Assembly (NCBI GenBank): GCA_037389465.1 | Contig: JAZARR010000110.1 | Location: 2,051,501 to 2,115,500 of the forward strand | Reading direction: 5' to 3' | Origin: Baylisascaris procyonis | Taxonomy: Eukaryota > Nematoda > Chromadorea > Rhabditida > Ascarididae | DNA length: 64,000 bases | Shown: one piece after another, positions 14,806 to 28,900 of the stretch | How the letters are laid out: the number at the start of each line of letters is the position of its first letter | Position numbering within the stretch: the first letter of the stretch is position 1 | The notes under the pieces: model-generated | Told to the model about the DNA's origin: nothing | The model's input: only the letters and a program-made list of their open reading frames with translations | Databases searched by the model: none | Program-made: the position numbers and the translations under genes

Positions 14806-16727
14806 TTTTCACCTTTTTGCATGAATTTTTTTGGCGTAATTTGCATAAATATTTGATGGCGATAACTGATGTGATATATGTGTGTTTATCTATGCGATAT
14901 TCTCAAATTGCAACTCATAAGATTTGCAGCCAAGGAAATTTGTCTCTATTCGATCATCCAATTCTAAATCGATCTTACACGCCAAATTTTATTTATTCAT
15001 TTATTATTCTCAGTTGTAATTAAACAATTGTTTTGGGACTATTAATTAGCGTTTATAAAACAATATAATTTAATTTTATAATAAAATCAACCGATTTTTA
15101 TAACCAAACAAATGAATAATAAAATCTACGATGCGTCTTATTTGTTTATTGTTTATTTCCTATTTGCTCTACTATTGCAAGAATATCCACCTTATACGCT
15201 GATCCTAAAATCCTAAATCGTCCTAACAACCCAACTAAATCTAGCACCTTTTTTTGTTAAAATCTCTATGTTTATTTGACCCTTATATGTGTCCCTGTGT
15301 TATTCTTCCATTACAGCAGTTTATATTTAAGAGTTGTATAATATATGAATATACTGCAAATTAATACTCACTTACGATGTACTATAGTTTTTAATTTATG
15401 CCATTTTATTCAATCATTAATCAAATAAAAAATAAACTCAACAATATAAAAACTATTTTACAAACTCATCTTACTATTTAATAAATTACTATAATATTCA
15501 TATCTATTTCTAAGCCATATATAGACCAATTCAATGCGAATCCTTTCCACATCACATCACCTTAGCAATAGTAGCTTAATGTTGAAAATCAAGTTAAACA
15601 TCTTTGATTCGAATGTGATGAAAAAAAAACAACACTGCAAAATGAAACACATTCCAAATTAGAGTTGGCATTCCTATTTCGTCGGCCGTCCTTTCTTAAT
15701 GAATGGGTAGGGCAAATTGTTCCCCTCTTCCCGCATCAAACCGGTCTTCCATCTCATAGTTAAAGTGATCCCGTTTCTATCACCTTCCATCGTCATGTCA
15801 CCCAAAGAAGCCAACCGGAAACATGCTCAAGTTGGAAGAACTTATCATGGGAAAACATCTTATCGAACACTCTTTTGACTGCTCAAGAGACCCATTACAC
15901 CCTCCCCCTCCTCTCCCCCATTACCTCTCCAGTTCAGTCCTTAGCAAACACAAAAAGCTTTTGGCTGTTATCGTTCTACGGTCGCCGTATTATGCCAGGT
16001 TGTGTTCAAAATCGATCATATAGTCGATCAATCGAACATAGGAATCGATAAAACATGACCCGCATCAAAATTAAACAAAGTTTATTTTTTTATGTGCAAA
16101 AAAAAATCGTTTTCTTTTAATACCTCTAAGTTTATGAAATGAAATTGCATATGAGCGGGTCTTGACTCCACTCTTCTCCTTTACATATTTCATTTACTTA
16201 TAACCTCAAAAGGCTGTATAAAAAGGAAAAAAATATAGTGGATTCACTAATAGCGTATCGTCGTCGAATTGAAATTGAATTGCTCTGATCTCAATCAGCA
16301 ATACGAATGTTTATAATAATAAAGAGCTTGCCTTCTTTGGATGCAACAAATTTCCACAATTTTACAAAACGATTTCATAACGGATATTTGGAAACTGATT
16401 TCCAATGATTGCTCATATATAGAAAACCCGGAAAAGAAGGGTTCATTGAAGTAAACAATGAAACCACAATTTCAGCTAATAAAGGAGAGATAATCGGCAA
16501 TTCGGAAGAACGGTCTAATCCATATTTGAGCAATCATCAAAAAATAATAATAGCTCCTTCATGAATTTTATGACACGGACCGGAAGATGAACTTCTCGTT
16601 GTTCAGCTGATAATCAATTGGCTTATAATAGTAAAACGAGACGATCCGTTGCTGATCGGGTTCTTCGACGACGTTGCCATCTGCTGCCATCACATTCGAT
16701 TCCAAATTCTTCTTGCACCGCCGTCTT
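14806..16727. other. Convergent intergenic region
   Basis: About 1.9 kb between two genes whose 3' ends face each other. AT-rich, with a pyrimidine-rich patch near 15896-15930. I see no exon, RNA gene or repeat that I can support. Confidence 0.6.
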
Positions 16728-19700
16728 CTAGAGTCCATCTCTCACCTGCTGTCGTTCAGTTTCCTCTGACCGCGAAGCACATCTCTTTGATGACTTAGCC
16801 ATCCGTCTATGCCGCTTCCCCCTCAAATGCCTTTCCCAATTCTCGGTACCATGTACATCGATGTCACAAGTATCGCAATGAAAAACCTTAAAAAAAACAA
16901 TCCCATCAGCAAGAATAATAGCAAAACATTTAAAACACTCAACACAATCATCACCACCAATTACGCTAGTGTAAACCCTCTATAATGCTAAATAGACATA
17001 GAAATTACCAACAACTATTAAATAACAAAGTTAGTGTTCTATGTTAATGATTTCGCCATTTCATCAGATATGATAGGACACATTAAAATTAATCATTATC
17101 ACTCTTATCAACACAACAGTTATCATTATTATCACCGTTATCAGTGTTATAAAATCAACAATAACGCCTTAAGAGTGCGTTAATACAGTCTATTTTTGTA
17201 CGAGGATAAATTTTGCGATTGTATGCAAAACAATCAATTGACCTCACCATATTTGCTTTCACTTCGTAACCCATTGTAATTGACGAGATATCGGCGTTCA
17301 TTCCCATAGGCGATAAACCGCTATGATCATTTAAAGGATTTTGACCACGCAAGAATTCGGCCACTTTCTCGATACTAAATGGAATGATACGCTCAAAGAA
17401 ATCATGTGATGTATCGAGTTGAATAATAGGTGGTACCTAAAATTTTTAACAGTTATTTTGCGTTTAAAAAAAATTGATAGTAGAGAGGGGATGCAATGCG
17501 CGTACGATTCTTTGACTTAATGCTACAACGCATAGTATCAAAAGCTCAAACATCACTACCCGATCAGTCCTATATTATGGCACCTCTGTCTCCTATTTCC
17601 GCATATTGTGGTACTTGAAGAATAGAGAATGCGATATATAATGCATCAAAATTTACACTTTTATTAAATGTTGAATTTTTATAAAATAAAATCAGCTTTA
17701 GTCAAACTAGAAGTAGCCAATAACAATACAATAAACAAAATTAAACAAAAATATATACCTGCAAGCATTGTACGTTCGGATAAAAAAGGTTTTCTAGATA
17801 TACCATCCACTGGATTACATCCTGCTGAGTACGTACCTCAGCTATTTGAAATTTTGTAGTATGATTGAGGCGGATGTTCGTGGTTAACTATGAAGGAATG
17901 ATGCTAATTACTGGCTTCTTGTTTGCGAAAGCAAAGAGAGAAAGGCGGTGGGGGGGGGGGGGGTGGGGGGATATGCAGTATTGAATACGCAAATATACCT
18001 CTCTAGTTTCGGTCCTTCGAATCAGACGTTGTCTCACCCAATTACGTTGTTTCCTTGAATATTGTCGAGTGTGTATTTTAAGGGTTTCACATCCTTGCTC
18101 AAAAAGTTTATCACCTTCGGCACTCATACGCTTTTCATTATCGAGTTGTAAATATGGTAGGAATTCTTTCACGGCTATCGATTGTGCCACACCATATGCA
18201 CCCAAGCAATGCTTATACTGAAATCGATTACTGTATTTTGAAATTTATTCAAATTTTTGCTTTTTTTTTTAAATCTTTTCATCAGCCGTTTCCTCCCCTC
18301 CCCCCTTCCCCCCCCCCATAACTGGGTGGAATATCTTTTGGGCTGAAATCAAATATAACAATGATTCTCGCAATTCAGAAATAACTCTCAAATAAAGAAG
18401 TTTTTGAACACAACCTTGAATTTTTTGTGATATTCGCAGTTTTGCATTATTTTGACGTTCATCTAAGCTCATTGATTCTCTTAAAAAACCTTGAAAGTCC
18501 ATCGAAAAAAATATGTTATCTATGGAGAAAGAAGTCTAGATAATGGCAAGACGCTAACCTCATCAAAGAACTGTTCGATCTCAGAACGTAATCCCCTCTC
18601 GACCATCCTGCTGACCCTTCGATCAAGCCTTTCATCCAAGATTTGTTTGGGTGCATCCAAAAAGAAAACAGTCGCATTCGGAAACCTCAATCGTCCACCC
18701 ATTTCAGACGGAATAGTGCTACGCTGATTGGCGAGGTGCTCACTTTTTTTTAGACCAGTTGCCTCAAATATCTCTACTGCCCTTTGAACTCGATAGCGGT
18801 TATTTTTATGAACCTGGAATGGATCAACTCTTTAAAACATAATCAACACTCGTCCACAGTAATTTCGACGTCGAGTTTAGCCATGGTATTATTCCTTTAT
18901 ATTAATATCTCTTTCTTCCTTCAGCTTATCTAAAATCGCCGAACGTAACAAACATATCACCTATCAGATGCTTATTGCAATAAAAATATCCATTTGTTTA
19001 TTTATTTATTTATTTATTTATTTTTTTGTTAAATAAACGATCATCATTCAGAGGAATCACTACTGCACTAAGCATGGAAGATACGGTGAAATTGCCATTG
19101 AATGATTCGTAACTATATGCCTTCGAATAAAGCAGAGAATATGAGGTGAATGCTGATGTAGAAGGAGGATGATTCTTGCACACTAGGCAATTATACCTTT
19201 GCGGCCTATTTGCATATTCAAATTCTTAAGCATATATCCCTCCTCCACCTTTCTATAAGCGATCGCATTTCAATTTTCGAATTGATCCTAATTACTGATC
19301 AATTATGCGCATTTTTATTATTCAAAAAAGAAGGGCATATTTAGATAATAAATAAATATTGACCTGACTGGCAGATTTTGGATCGATCGACTTCAATAAC
19401 TCATAAAGTTCGTCGTTTGAAAGATTGTTAAGATGCTCTCGTTCATCTAAAATTTGCATATTAATTTATGCAATAAGGATAATATTTAATAAAGATTAAA
19501 TAATCGAATATATTATATATAGATGGTGCTAAAATTAAGTTCAGAATTGAGCATTGACAGCACTGAAATGCACAATTAGGGCAATACGATCGACATCACT
19601 TAAATTAAGAGTGCTGATGATAGATTCTTTATTTTAATTTAAAAAGTTTTTCAATTTTAATTCATTTTTTTTTAATTCCGATCAGTTGCAGTTTTAATTA

Positions 19701-21884
19701 AAACAATTTTTTTTTTGAACATTAAAAAAATGTTTTTCTTAAAGTTGAAATTATCGCCGAAATAAATAACATGCAATTAAAAAAAAAAAAATTGCAAATT
19801 ATGCAACTTTGTGTTGTATTTGTTGCAATAAGATTGTCGTCATATAAAACCGATTCCACATAGTAACTTGTTCCACCGACAATCACCGGAAGTTTGCCTT
19901 GTGCCCATATACGTTGCATTAAATTAATGGCATCATATCGAAATCTATAATATTGTACTTTTATGGCATCGAATAAATACAAAATATTTATAAATAATTT
20001 GAAATTTTAAATGTTTTTTTAAAGTTTCTCACATGAAAGTATTTTTTATTTCAAAAAAAAAAAAAATAATGGGAAAAAATTTGGAAATCAGAAATAACCA
20101 ATAAAATTAGTTTGTCTCCTTAATTTTAATCTCCAATGGGATTAATTTCAGGTTATACTAAACAATTCTAATCGGTTATTAATAACCTTTCTTCAAACAA
20201 TTATGTTCTAGAAGAGCTATAAGAATATAAAAGTTCATTTATGGTGAAGATGAGGTTGAAAAATCATTGAAAAAAAGCAGTAAATCCGATATTTATAAAA
20301 TATAAATATTTCAAAAATAGTGAAATCCCAGCATTTAAAAATTAAACTTTAAAAAATCATAAATATGTTTCATTGATTTTAGGATGACTTAAGATTTGTT
20401 TATTTTTTTAATAATTAGGAAAAACCAAAAAAAAAAACCAGAGACACCAAGCAAGAATCATCGGTCGATGAAAAAATTTAGTTTCCAGGATAATTGCTGT
20501 CAGACAAAAAAAAAATCGGCTAAAAATGGAAAAAAATGAAAGGTCTTATTGCATCGAATATACCTTTCCCCCTCCCCATCCCCCCCCTCCCATCCTCCAC
20601 ATCTCACCTCCATTGGATTTAGCTAAAATATGAGATTTTTTGATACTTAATATAATAGAATTGCATTCGTTATTAGATTTCTTTAAAATAAAACCAAAAC
20701 CAATAAATACAGAATTAGAATTTAAATAATTAAATAATTAAATTTAAATAATAGATAATGAGTTACTAATGAACAATCGAATTATTAAACAATACTCATC
20801 TAGAACAATAAAATCACAGCAGTTAATACGGCTGAAAGAAAATAGAATAATGAGTGAACATACTGATGAACGTTATAGGAGGATGTGCGAGGATCAAGAA
20901 AACCTATTAAATGATGTGGTATACCATCCATTTCTGCAGTTGTCACTTTATTTGTTGCGATATCCAATCCTTAAAAAAAAATTTAAAAATTAAATTAAGT
21001 ATCATAATTTCAGTTATTTTAATTGCTTTATTTATTGTTAAATATGTTCCATTTTTGGACTTTGCTTGGTCTTCTGACTCGAATTTGATGAAAATGAACG
21101 AAATTACAGATCTCTTTTGCAAATTTTGCCCCTATGGGTCTTTAATTTGGCGAAACGGTCATCAAACCTTTCAGAGAAATTAAAATTTGCAGCCTATTTT
21201 CAGCAATCATAAACTCAAATATTGTAATCAAAAGAATTTAGGCTATCGAAAAAGATTTTCTAACCGAACTTCTGGACCATCCTATGTTTATTTCCTCCCT
21301 TTAAAAAATATTTTAGAAAGCAAGTAAATGTTTTAATTAAAATATTCACTCTTTCATATGAAATGCTATGAAGGGTTTCTAACTTTTTAATCCATCTTGC
21401 TTCTAACTCGTTGGTTCGCCAGAAAAAAAACAAGAAGCATCAGTCAATTCGCTGGGCAATTCATTCGACCGGAAGTGAATCCTTCAATACTTCAATAACT
21501 CAAATTAGGCGCAGATTAAATGATACCATAACTAACCTGCTCAATGCCCCAGGTGTTATTTGCTTTTACAGTGGTTCATCAATAGCTGTATGTGTATCCA
21601 TGGAGTGCTCCGACACGGCAGGGGCCGAGCAGATTGTTAAAGTGATAGATGCCATGAATCCCCACCTCATTCCTATTATTTCTGGCGTCAGTGGATAAAG
21701 CCGTACCATATGCTATAGATTTAAGATGAATGAATTGAATAATCTTTGTATATCTACCTTTATATATTTGCATAGAATCGGCTGAAATCACCTCTCCATT
21801 GAAGTGTTTTGCAATTGCGATACCCAAATCACTTTTCCCTGTACCTGTACATCCAAGCACAACAACGAAAGGATTGATACGCAT
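16728..21884 (-). CDS. gro-1: tRNA dimethylallyltransferase (GRO-1/TRIT1/MiaA family)
   Basis: Transfers a dimethylallyl group to adenosine 37 of tRNAs reading UNN codons, in mitochondria, cytosol or nucleus; C. elegans gro-1 mutants grow slowly and live long. Eight exons: 21758-21884, 20864-20969, 19808-19944, 19364-19446, 18559-18813, 17999-18217, 17248-17436, 16728-16886. All phases agree, giving 424 aa. Features in order: P-loop GCTGTGKS (residues 11-18), SADSMQIY (34-41) with the catalytic Asp36, [20 protein letters not shown] (98-110), [49 protein letters not shown], and a C-terminal C2H2 matrin-type finger (C376, C379, H392, H398) as in eukaryotic TRIT1. Exons 2 and 8 use AAG acceptors after long T runs. 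Exon 3 has an unusual GTTGCA donor. Exon 8 is read through a possible GTGAGA donor to TAG, so a further exon cannot be excluded. No upstream ATG extends the frame. In C. elegans gro-1 sits in an operon; no same-strand neighbour is close here. Confidence 0.96.
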
Positions 21885-24800
21885 CGAACACCGGTAGTCA
21901 CTGTCGAATTCGCTTTGAAGACACCTTGAAATTTTTTCTTTGCATTATCTTTTCTGTCCTTTTTTTGTGGATTATGGCGCTTAATTGAATCTCGGATTTA
22001 AATTTCATTTTGTGTTTATCTTTTTTTTACAAATGAATGTTTTTACGTCATAATTACCGTATTCTCTTGAATTGAACCCCGTACTTTTTGTTATTCGTAA
22101 ATGCGACGACAGGAATATTGTAATTGAGAGGGCCTTTTATTTTTTTTTTGGGGGGGGGGGGAAGCAAGGACATGCAAAAAACATTTTTACTTAAAGATTT
22201 AAATATTTTACTCAACGGAAAACAATATCTAATGCAAATCTTTCTGATCGATATCGATTATATTTCACGACGATGAAAAATTTCGACTTGTTAATCTTAG
22301 CGTCGATTATAGGGATGACAATTTACTTACGCTCAAATCATCATTTTGTAATTAAATTTGCAATTCATTTAATATGACCGGAAATACACGAAAATTGTCG
22401 AAGTTTTATATTTTTTGGTTTTTTTCTTTAAAATTTGCAAAATTTTTTAACGTTTATTTTTCAAAATTTCAAAATTTCCTGTTCAATGAAGTATTACAAT
22501 TTTTTTCTTGTAAAAATCCCAATTTCGCTAGTGATCTCTCCCAGTTGGCATTACTGATATGTTACTTGATCAGGGAAAGGAAACATCGTTCGATGGGTCG
22601 ACTCTGAAGGTGCGAATTGTGATCTGCGAGGGTAGATCAAATGCTAATCAAACGACATCTAGCATATGTTCGAAGTTGTGTTGTATATATGCACATCTTC
22701 ATTCTGTATGGCATCAATTAATCGTCGAGGTGGTCAAATTTTCTTACATTATTTTTTGGTAAATAGAGGCTTGTTATAGGGATCGGCGGGGGATGGGGCT
22801 AGGGGGTGGGGAGGGGCGGGGAAGTTTTTCACCTCCCAACTACCCACAGGAAGAGACCTTCGAATTAAGGAAACATGAAATTCAGAAAACGACTAGCAAT
22901 ATATCAAGTTTAACGTGCTTAGGAATACGTATTCACCCGTGCCACATAAAGCGCGCAAAGAAGAGAAAGAAACGTGGAGTCCCATATAGGGGCCATAGCA
23001 ATAAGAGGGAATGGCATAAACTTATGCTTGGTATATTTTGGATATCAACAAAGGGATATAACACGATTTGCTAGGATATTGAACAAATGAATGATTTTTT
23101 GGTGGATGTTTTGAATTACACATATAGATAAGAGATATCATGAAAGAAAATGATCACAAAAGTAGAGCAATTGAGAGATTCTTCTATATTCCCAACCCCA
23201 GTTATTAGATTTTTACTTACGAAAGGCCTGGAGAACAATCAATGAATAGATGTGACCCAAATTCGCTCTTGAGAGTAGCCAACGGGGAATCGGGTTTTAT
23301 TCAACAGGATCTATCCAGGGATAATCCACTTCGAATGGGCCGCAGTTTAGAGGAAGCCGATCTCGTCCCCCAGTCCTGATCGACGACGGAGATGCGGGCT
23401 CCTCAGTCTTCCCTTGGACCTGGGCTCATCTGCGTCCCAATGACCAATAAATATCGCAAAAGTAATAAACCTGCAAGCATGTGAACAATCAACCGCTCCG
23501 ACACTTCCGTCAAAAAATATAGTGCTCTTTGATTTGCCCTAAGCGTCGGTTTTAAACAATTCGAAGTACGGTAACAATCTGGCACATTGCCGCCAAATTT
23601 CCGTTCAATAAAAATTTATTCATGTGTTTTTAATGTCGCAAATGATGGCACTTTTTGAGCGCTATTTTGTCTCTTTGCTTACGTAGCGATCGCGATTGAT
23701 GTTGAACCTGAATTCAGTGGGGGGGGGGTTGTTAAGGAGGGGTGATGTTTTCCGCTTCCCTCATTAAATACGGTTAAGAATGCCCATTCATTTGGGTATC
23801 TTTAAATTAAATTTTATGTTTGAATTCACCCTTAAAAGTTGTCGGATTTTTTTGTATGTGTTTTTGATTTGCAGTTTTTACAGTAAGCATATTCTTTTTC
23901 TTATTTGCCAGTAAGTTTATAAGGTTGTGCGATTAAGCCTGAGAGTTTTAGAAAACTTTAAAATGGATCAATATGGGTTGAAAGTTACATTCATACCGGG
24001 ACTGCAACCGGAAATTGGCTGGTACTTAAGTGCTTGTTTGTTTGCTCACTATTTGGCACAGAAAGCCCTAATTTTTCTATTATAACGAATTGTTCATATC
24101 GGGTTGGTGTATCCAAATCTGTTTTCATGTGTTGCAGTATTTGTTGATAGTATTCTTATTGGCATATAACCCGTAAGAAGGGAAGGGTGGAGGGGGGAGG
24201 AAGAAGAAAGGATAGAAATAGAGATGAAAAGGAATCAGTCTGTTTTTTATAAATCGCTGTAATTGTGCCACAAGTCTTTCACCCACTTAAAGTAATTAAA
24301 AACTTTGTGCTTACTCAAAACAAACCTTTCTACTTTATAGTAACTCATTTGCTTTCGTTATAGAATATGGCTTAGGTTCAAGCAATATTTTAAAAAAACA
24401 CTTATGTAAGTTATTTCTTAAAAGTAGTACTCCTATCACTTATTTATGATTGTTGGAAATCACAAGCGGAAGTAATATTCATTGAAAAAGAAAAAGTAAA
24501 AAATTGTGGAAGTATGGTTGGATTTAAACCATTACAAATAATCCCTCTTATTAGTAACAATAATAATTCATTGAATTATATGAGAAATAAATTCAAAAGC
24601 ATATAAAAATTAATGTCATAAATACCGATTGTCAAAGGTTTTGTTCAGAGACTGTTTTTGGCGCATATTGATCTCAAGTCTTTAAAGGAAGCCATCTGTC
24701 CATAGGAATAAGTTTGTTTTTTTTTTCAAGAAATAAGCTGATGAACATTTTTCATATCTAAGGTGGAAAATTTATGTGCACGTAAAAATGTGATGAATTT

Positions 24801-25960
24801 CTAGACGCGATTCTTGATCATTTGAATGATGCGTTTAGTGTCACTTGTAAAATCCCTCCCCCCTGCCCTCCACCCTTCTCCCGCACCCCCTCCCCCCGTA
24901 CCCCCTTCTAATACTAGAATTATTGAATATTCACACAATTAGGGCCATTATCAACCAGCTGCTAAAAGATAAACGTTTTTTCATTTATAGTTATTATTTG
25001 AAATAGAAAGGCGTTCTTCATCCACTTCTCTTTCATAAACATCCACTCATAGATGAGAAGATTTTCAAGGATAGCTTTTTTTAATAACTGCATTAAAAGA
25101 ATGGACATATAGATGTAAATGTCTCAGTAATTGAACGATTATATGCTTGATTTTTAAAGCTTTTTTATATATAGATTTGATGAGTTGAAATATATTTGTC
25201 AGGTCGTTTTCGTTGAAACCTTGATTAAGTTTTATTATTTATTAAATATTTTATATTATTATAAAGCAACTTTACCCTCTATTAGGATAACATGTATTAA
25301 CACTCCTACCGAGGGGGGTGGGGGGGAGATTGATTTATTTCTACGGTCATAATTTGGAAAATAAGAGAAATCAATCGAAAATAAGAGAAACCATATGTAT
25401 ATAATTTGGCTCAGTTATAATTTTCTATACTTCACAAAATTTTCTATAAATATTAATAAAACTAATTTCTATAAATTTTCTACAAAGCTAATATTATTTT
25501 TATTAAATTAAATAATCCACATTCGGAAAATTTTTTAAAATAATTCACAAATGAAACATGAAAGTATTTGCAAATATTCATCTCATACGTATTTAAGCAT
25601 AGTTGATGATGTTTTTATATACAATAATTATTCAATTTGTACTTAACCATATGAAAATCATTTCGATAGCCATTCATAAACTTATAACAATAGAAGCAAC
25701 AAATTATACCGCTTGCCTTTTACACGATGATAGTACGTTGATGGGAAATTCGAAGATTAGGACATTTGCGCCATATTCTATGAGGGAGAGAAATGAAGTG
25801 ATGATTCATTAGCGCCGAAAATTTGTGAGAAGCATGAAGGAAAGTTAATTTAAAATAATCGATGCGTAGTGTTTCAGAGGTGGAGTTGCTAGTATTATCG
25901 TTCAATCGGCCCCCAAAAAAAATCACTAAATAACGATCAAACGCATAAAATCAACAACGA
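21885..25960. other. Divergent intergenic region between gro-1 and the TRIM-NHL gene
   Basis: About 4 kb separating divergent starts, so it should hold both promoters, though I can name no element. It contains G/C homopolymer runs (about 22150-22161, 23720-23728, 24850-24905) and a possible LINE remnant at 23290-23585. A plus-strand open frame at 22793-23074 is rich in Gly, Lys and Arg and reads through low-complexity sequence. I do not call it a gene. Confidence 0.5.
23290..23585 (-). mobile_element. Possible decayed non-LTR retrotransposon fragment
   Basis: On the minus strand a translated stretch ALYFLTEVSERLIVHML is followed by LLLLRYLLVIGTQMSPGP. This resembles the hydrophobic segment plus GDxExNPGP (2A-like) motif found near the start of many CR1/L2-type LINE ORFs. 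Downstream frames contain stop codons. The segment is more GC-rich than its surroundings. No reverse transcriptase motif is visible, so this is suggestive only. Confidence 0.3.
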
Positions 25961-28900
25961 ATGGAGGAGGGTGGTGGAGGCGAACATTCATCTAATATAG
26001 ATCGGCCTCGTGTTCTATTCACTACACACGAAAATAAGGTATGATACTGATTTATTAGTTACCTATAATTGCCCGAAGTATGAATTCAGGGAATTGCTGG
26101 GTTGATTGCAGATATGGGAGAGTCTACTTGAAGATTCTTTTAATTGCAAAGATGGTTCAGAGTGGGTATTGGGAACTAGAATAATAACAGAGGAGTTGAA
26201 TTTGTTCAAATTCGATTAGAGAATTTTTTAGTGAGCCATGTAGAGGTCGTGAATTTTAGTATAACATTCGTAAAAAAGTATAGTATAATAGGCAGTTAAT
26301 ATGTAAAAAATGAACGAAATGGATGAAGGGTTTGAAAATGAAATGCAATGCAATGCAATGCAATGGCTGTTATAGAACAAACTAAATGGGATTCACTTCA
26401 TGAGGATATATTTTAATTCTCTGTCAATTTAAAAAAATGTAGTGAATGGAGTTGTTGTCTAGTTAGGTAGTGAATGGAGTTGTCGTCTAGTTAGGTGTCG
26501 AATCCCTAAATGAGGGAGTAGGGAGTTGGCATCCATACTAGATTCCTTTACCATTAAAGAATAGGCATTAAAGAAATTAAGCGCATCTAAAATAACGGAT
26601 TATATTGATTTTGATTTATCTACAGATACTTCATAGTGGGATTTCATCCCTCCCCCTCTCCTCTATCCCTCCATCGTCCCTTCTTCCATATCTGCAGTGC
26701 AGATTCATTGCTATAAAGAGAGAAGGGAAGGGGATAAGGAGGGAGGTAAATTTGCGATTTGTAAAATGATTGAAATTTTGAGCACTATATTGTAGTTCAT
26801 TTAGACTGCAAATGGGGATGCTTCTATGATTCCCGGGGGGAAGGGAAGGGGGAGGGGTGTACTTGTACATGCTTTGAAGCTTTCATAGATGCTTGTTCGA
26901 TGTTTTCTATCCCAAGTCATGGTTCTCGTTGATAATTCATATTTTTATTAAAAAAATAGAGAGCGTTATATTTGTCGATTGTTTTTTTCGTTAATAAAAC
27001 GCTGCTTATTCAATGTAGTCTTATATCAGTCATTATTGCTTGTCATAAAGAAGTAAATATAAAGAAAGAAGTGCTATTGAATTGATAATTTTCTATTGTT
27101 GAACGCTTGTTTTTCTTATTTCATTAACTGACTCTCATAAATGTGTGTCTAAGATATGCGGTGGACAATACTGATCTAAATTTGGAGTGAGTCAGAGGAG
27201 AGTGGTGGATACCGCTCGCAAATTTAGGGCGTATTGATGACAGTTTGAACCTTCCCCCCCCCCCCTCCCCCCCCTTGCTCCTCCCCTCTCTCCCATCCTA
27301 CTTCGTCTTGTTTTTTTCTTTCAACAAATTTGTTGGTCACAGTTTCGAAATAAACTAAGTTATTGCTTTTTGAGTTTTCGCCATTCCCCCGCAGGTTTGT
27401 ATTAATATTACGAACCTGCAGCATGTCTATTTTAAAATGAAAGGTTGATTTAGTTGAGTTGAAATATTGATTTGTTTAATTTCTAGGCAGAAAGTCCTCC
27501 GTCACTGAAGGAGGATAAAGGTGCTATGGGCAGCAATTCCCATTCATGTGCATCAAGTCCACTCTTGGATACAGCACCCCTCCCAAATGACGACGATGCA
27601 TTGTGCCCTTATTGTGGTCAGCACTTCAGAAAGGTACAACTTTTCTATATTGCGGACATTTTCGTCACGTTTATGAGCCTTAACAACAATGCTTTGCAGG
27701 TATTGGTTACTTTTTTACTCATATATCCAGTTACATTTTACTCACTCATATAAGAACTGCTAACTGATCAATAAATGGCAGTAATATTACTTATTACTGC
27801 TAGTAGTGCCTCTTACTTACTCTGCAGCTGGTATAACGGTACTGTTTATTTGATACTACTCATTGCTGATAGTGTAGAGTAATCAATGGTATTACGTGCT
27901 TGTTATGGAAATACCATGAGTTACAAGTAGTAGTGTCACTCTTCTTCGGCTACTATTTTCTGGATCATTTAATTAGCGTATCGAGAACTGATTGGTGATG
28001 TAGCATACTCAGATACCGTTAGCGATGTTATTTACTAGTAACCAAAAAATTAGTAATGTAATAGTAACAAGTATCAGCAGTGTTGGTTGTGATAACTGAC
28101 GTTAGTCCAGTGATAAATAGTGAGTAATCGCTCGTTGTTTATATAGTCATAGTAAGTAGTACTGTTGTGGTGATATTTAATAACACATTGCAGGGGATAG
28201 TAACAGTAGAAGTGGTAAGCGATCCTGAGGCATAAAATAGTCGATCTTAGTAGTAACAAGAAGTCAGTTACTAGTGGTTCTAGTGGGTCTGTCATCAACT
28301 AGCAGTAATTGGTGTTTGATATATTTAATAAGTGGAAGCTGATGGAGTTACTGGCATATTTTCAGCCAAGAGTATTGGATTGCCTACATTCGATGTGTGA
28401 GGACTGCATAATCGCGCAACTAGATGGACGTCGGGATGGCGATTCAATACGAGCCGGTGCGAATACAGTGGCAACTGATTTCGAGCTCGAACAAAATAGT
28501 GTTCACTTGAGACCAACTCCTCCTGGAGTTATTAGATGCCCTATATGTCATCAGGTCAGTTAATCGTCCTCCTTCCCGGCTTACATAGAACAGCTTCTGA
28601 AATAGACGTTTTGATTCAGACAGTCACAATGTGAAAGCTGGATCAATGATATTATTTTATTGATGCTTCCCCACGAAATGCATTATTGTCGACTGTTCTA
28701 AAAATTATTCAAGGATAACGGAACATCGAAAAGCATAATAGTGGACGGTTCATTACAACTTTACAATTTTTGCCGTTCCACCATCGTTTTCTTTGTATCG
28801 AAAGTGCTATTGAAACTTCACCATTTGGCAGACTTTTGCAAGGAATTCAGAGTTTGTTTTGAAAAAGTTTTAGTCTGCCCTCTATGAGATTCATGTGCTA

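Noticed and set aside
17755..17858. Open frames on both strands in gro-1 intron 6
   Set aside because: The protein runs directly from TETRE to VPPIIQL as in TRIT1; no residues are missing.
18420..18525. Apparent extra gro-1 exon ([20 protein letters not shown])
   Set aside because: Its phase does not fit, and 18559-18813 joins 17999-18217 in phase with the family motif (AQSIAVKEF) directly following.
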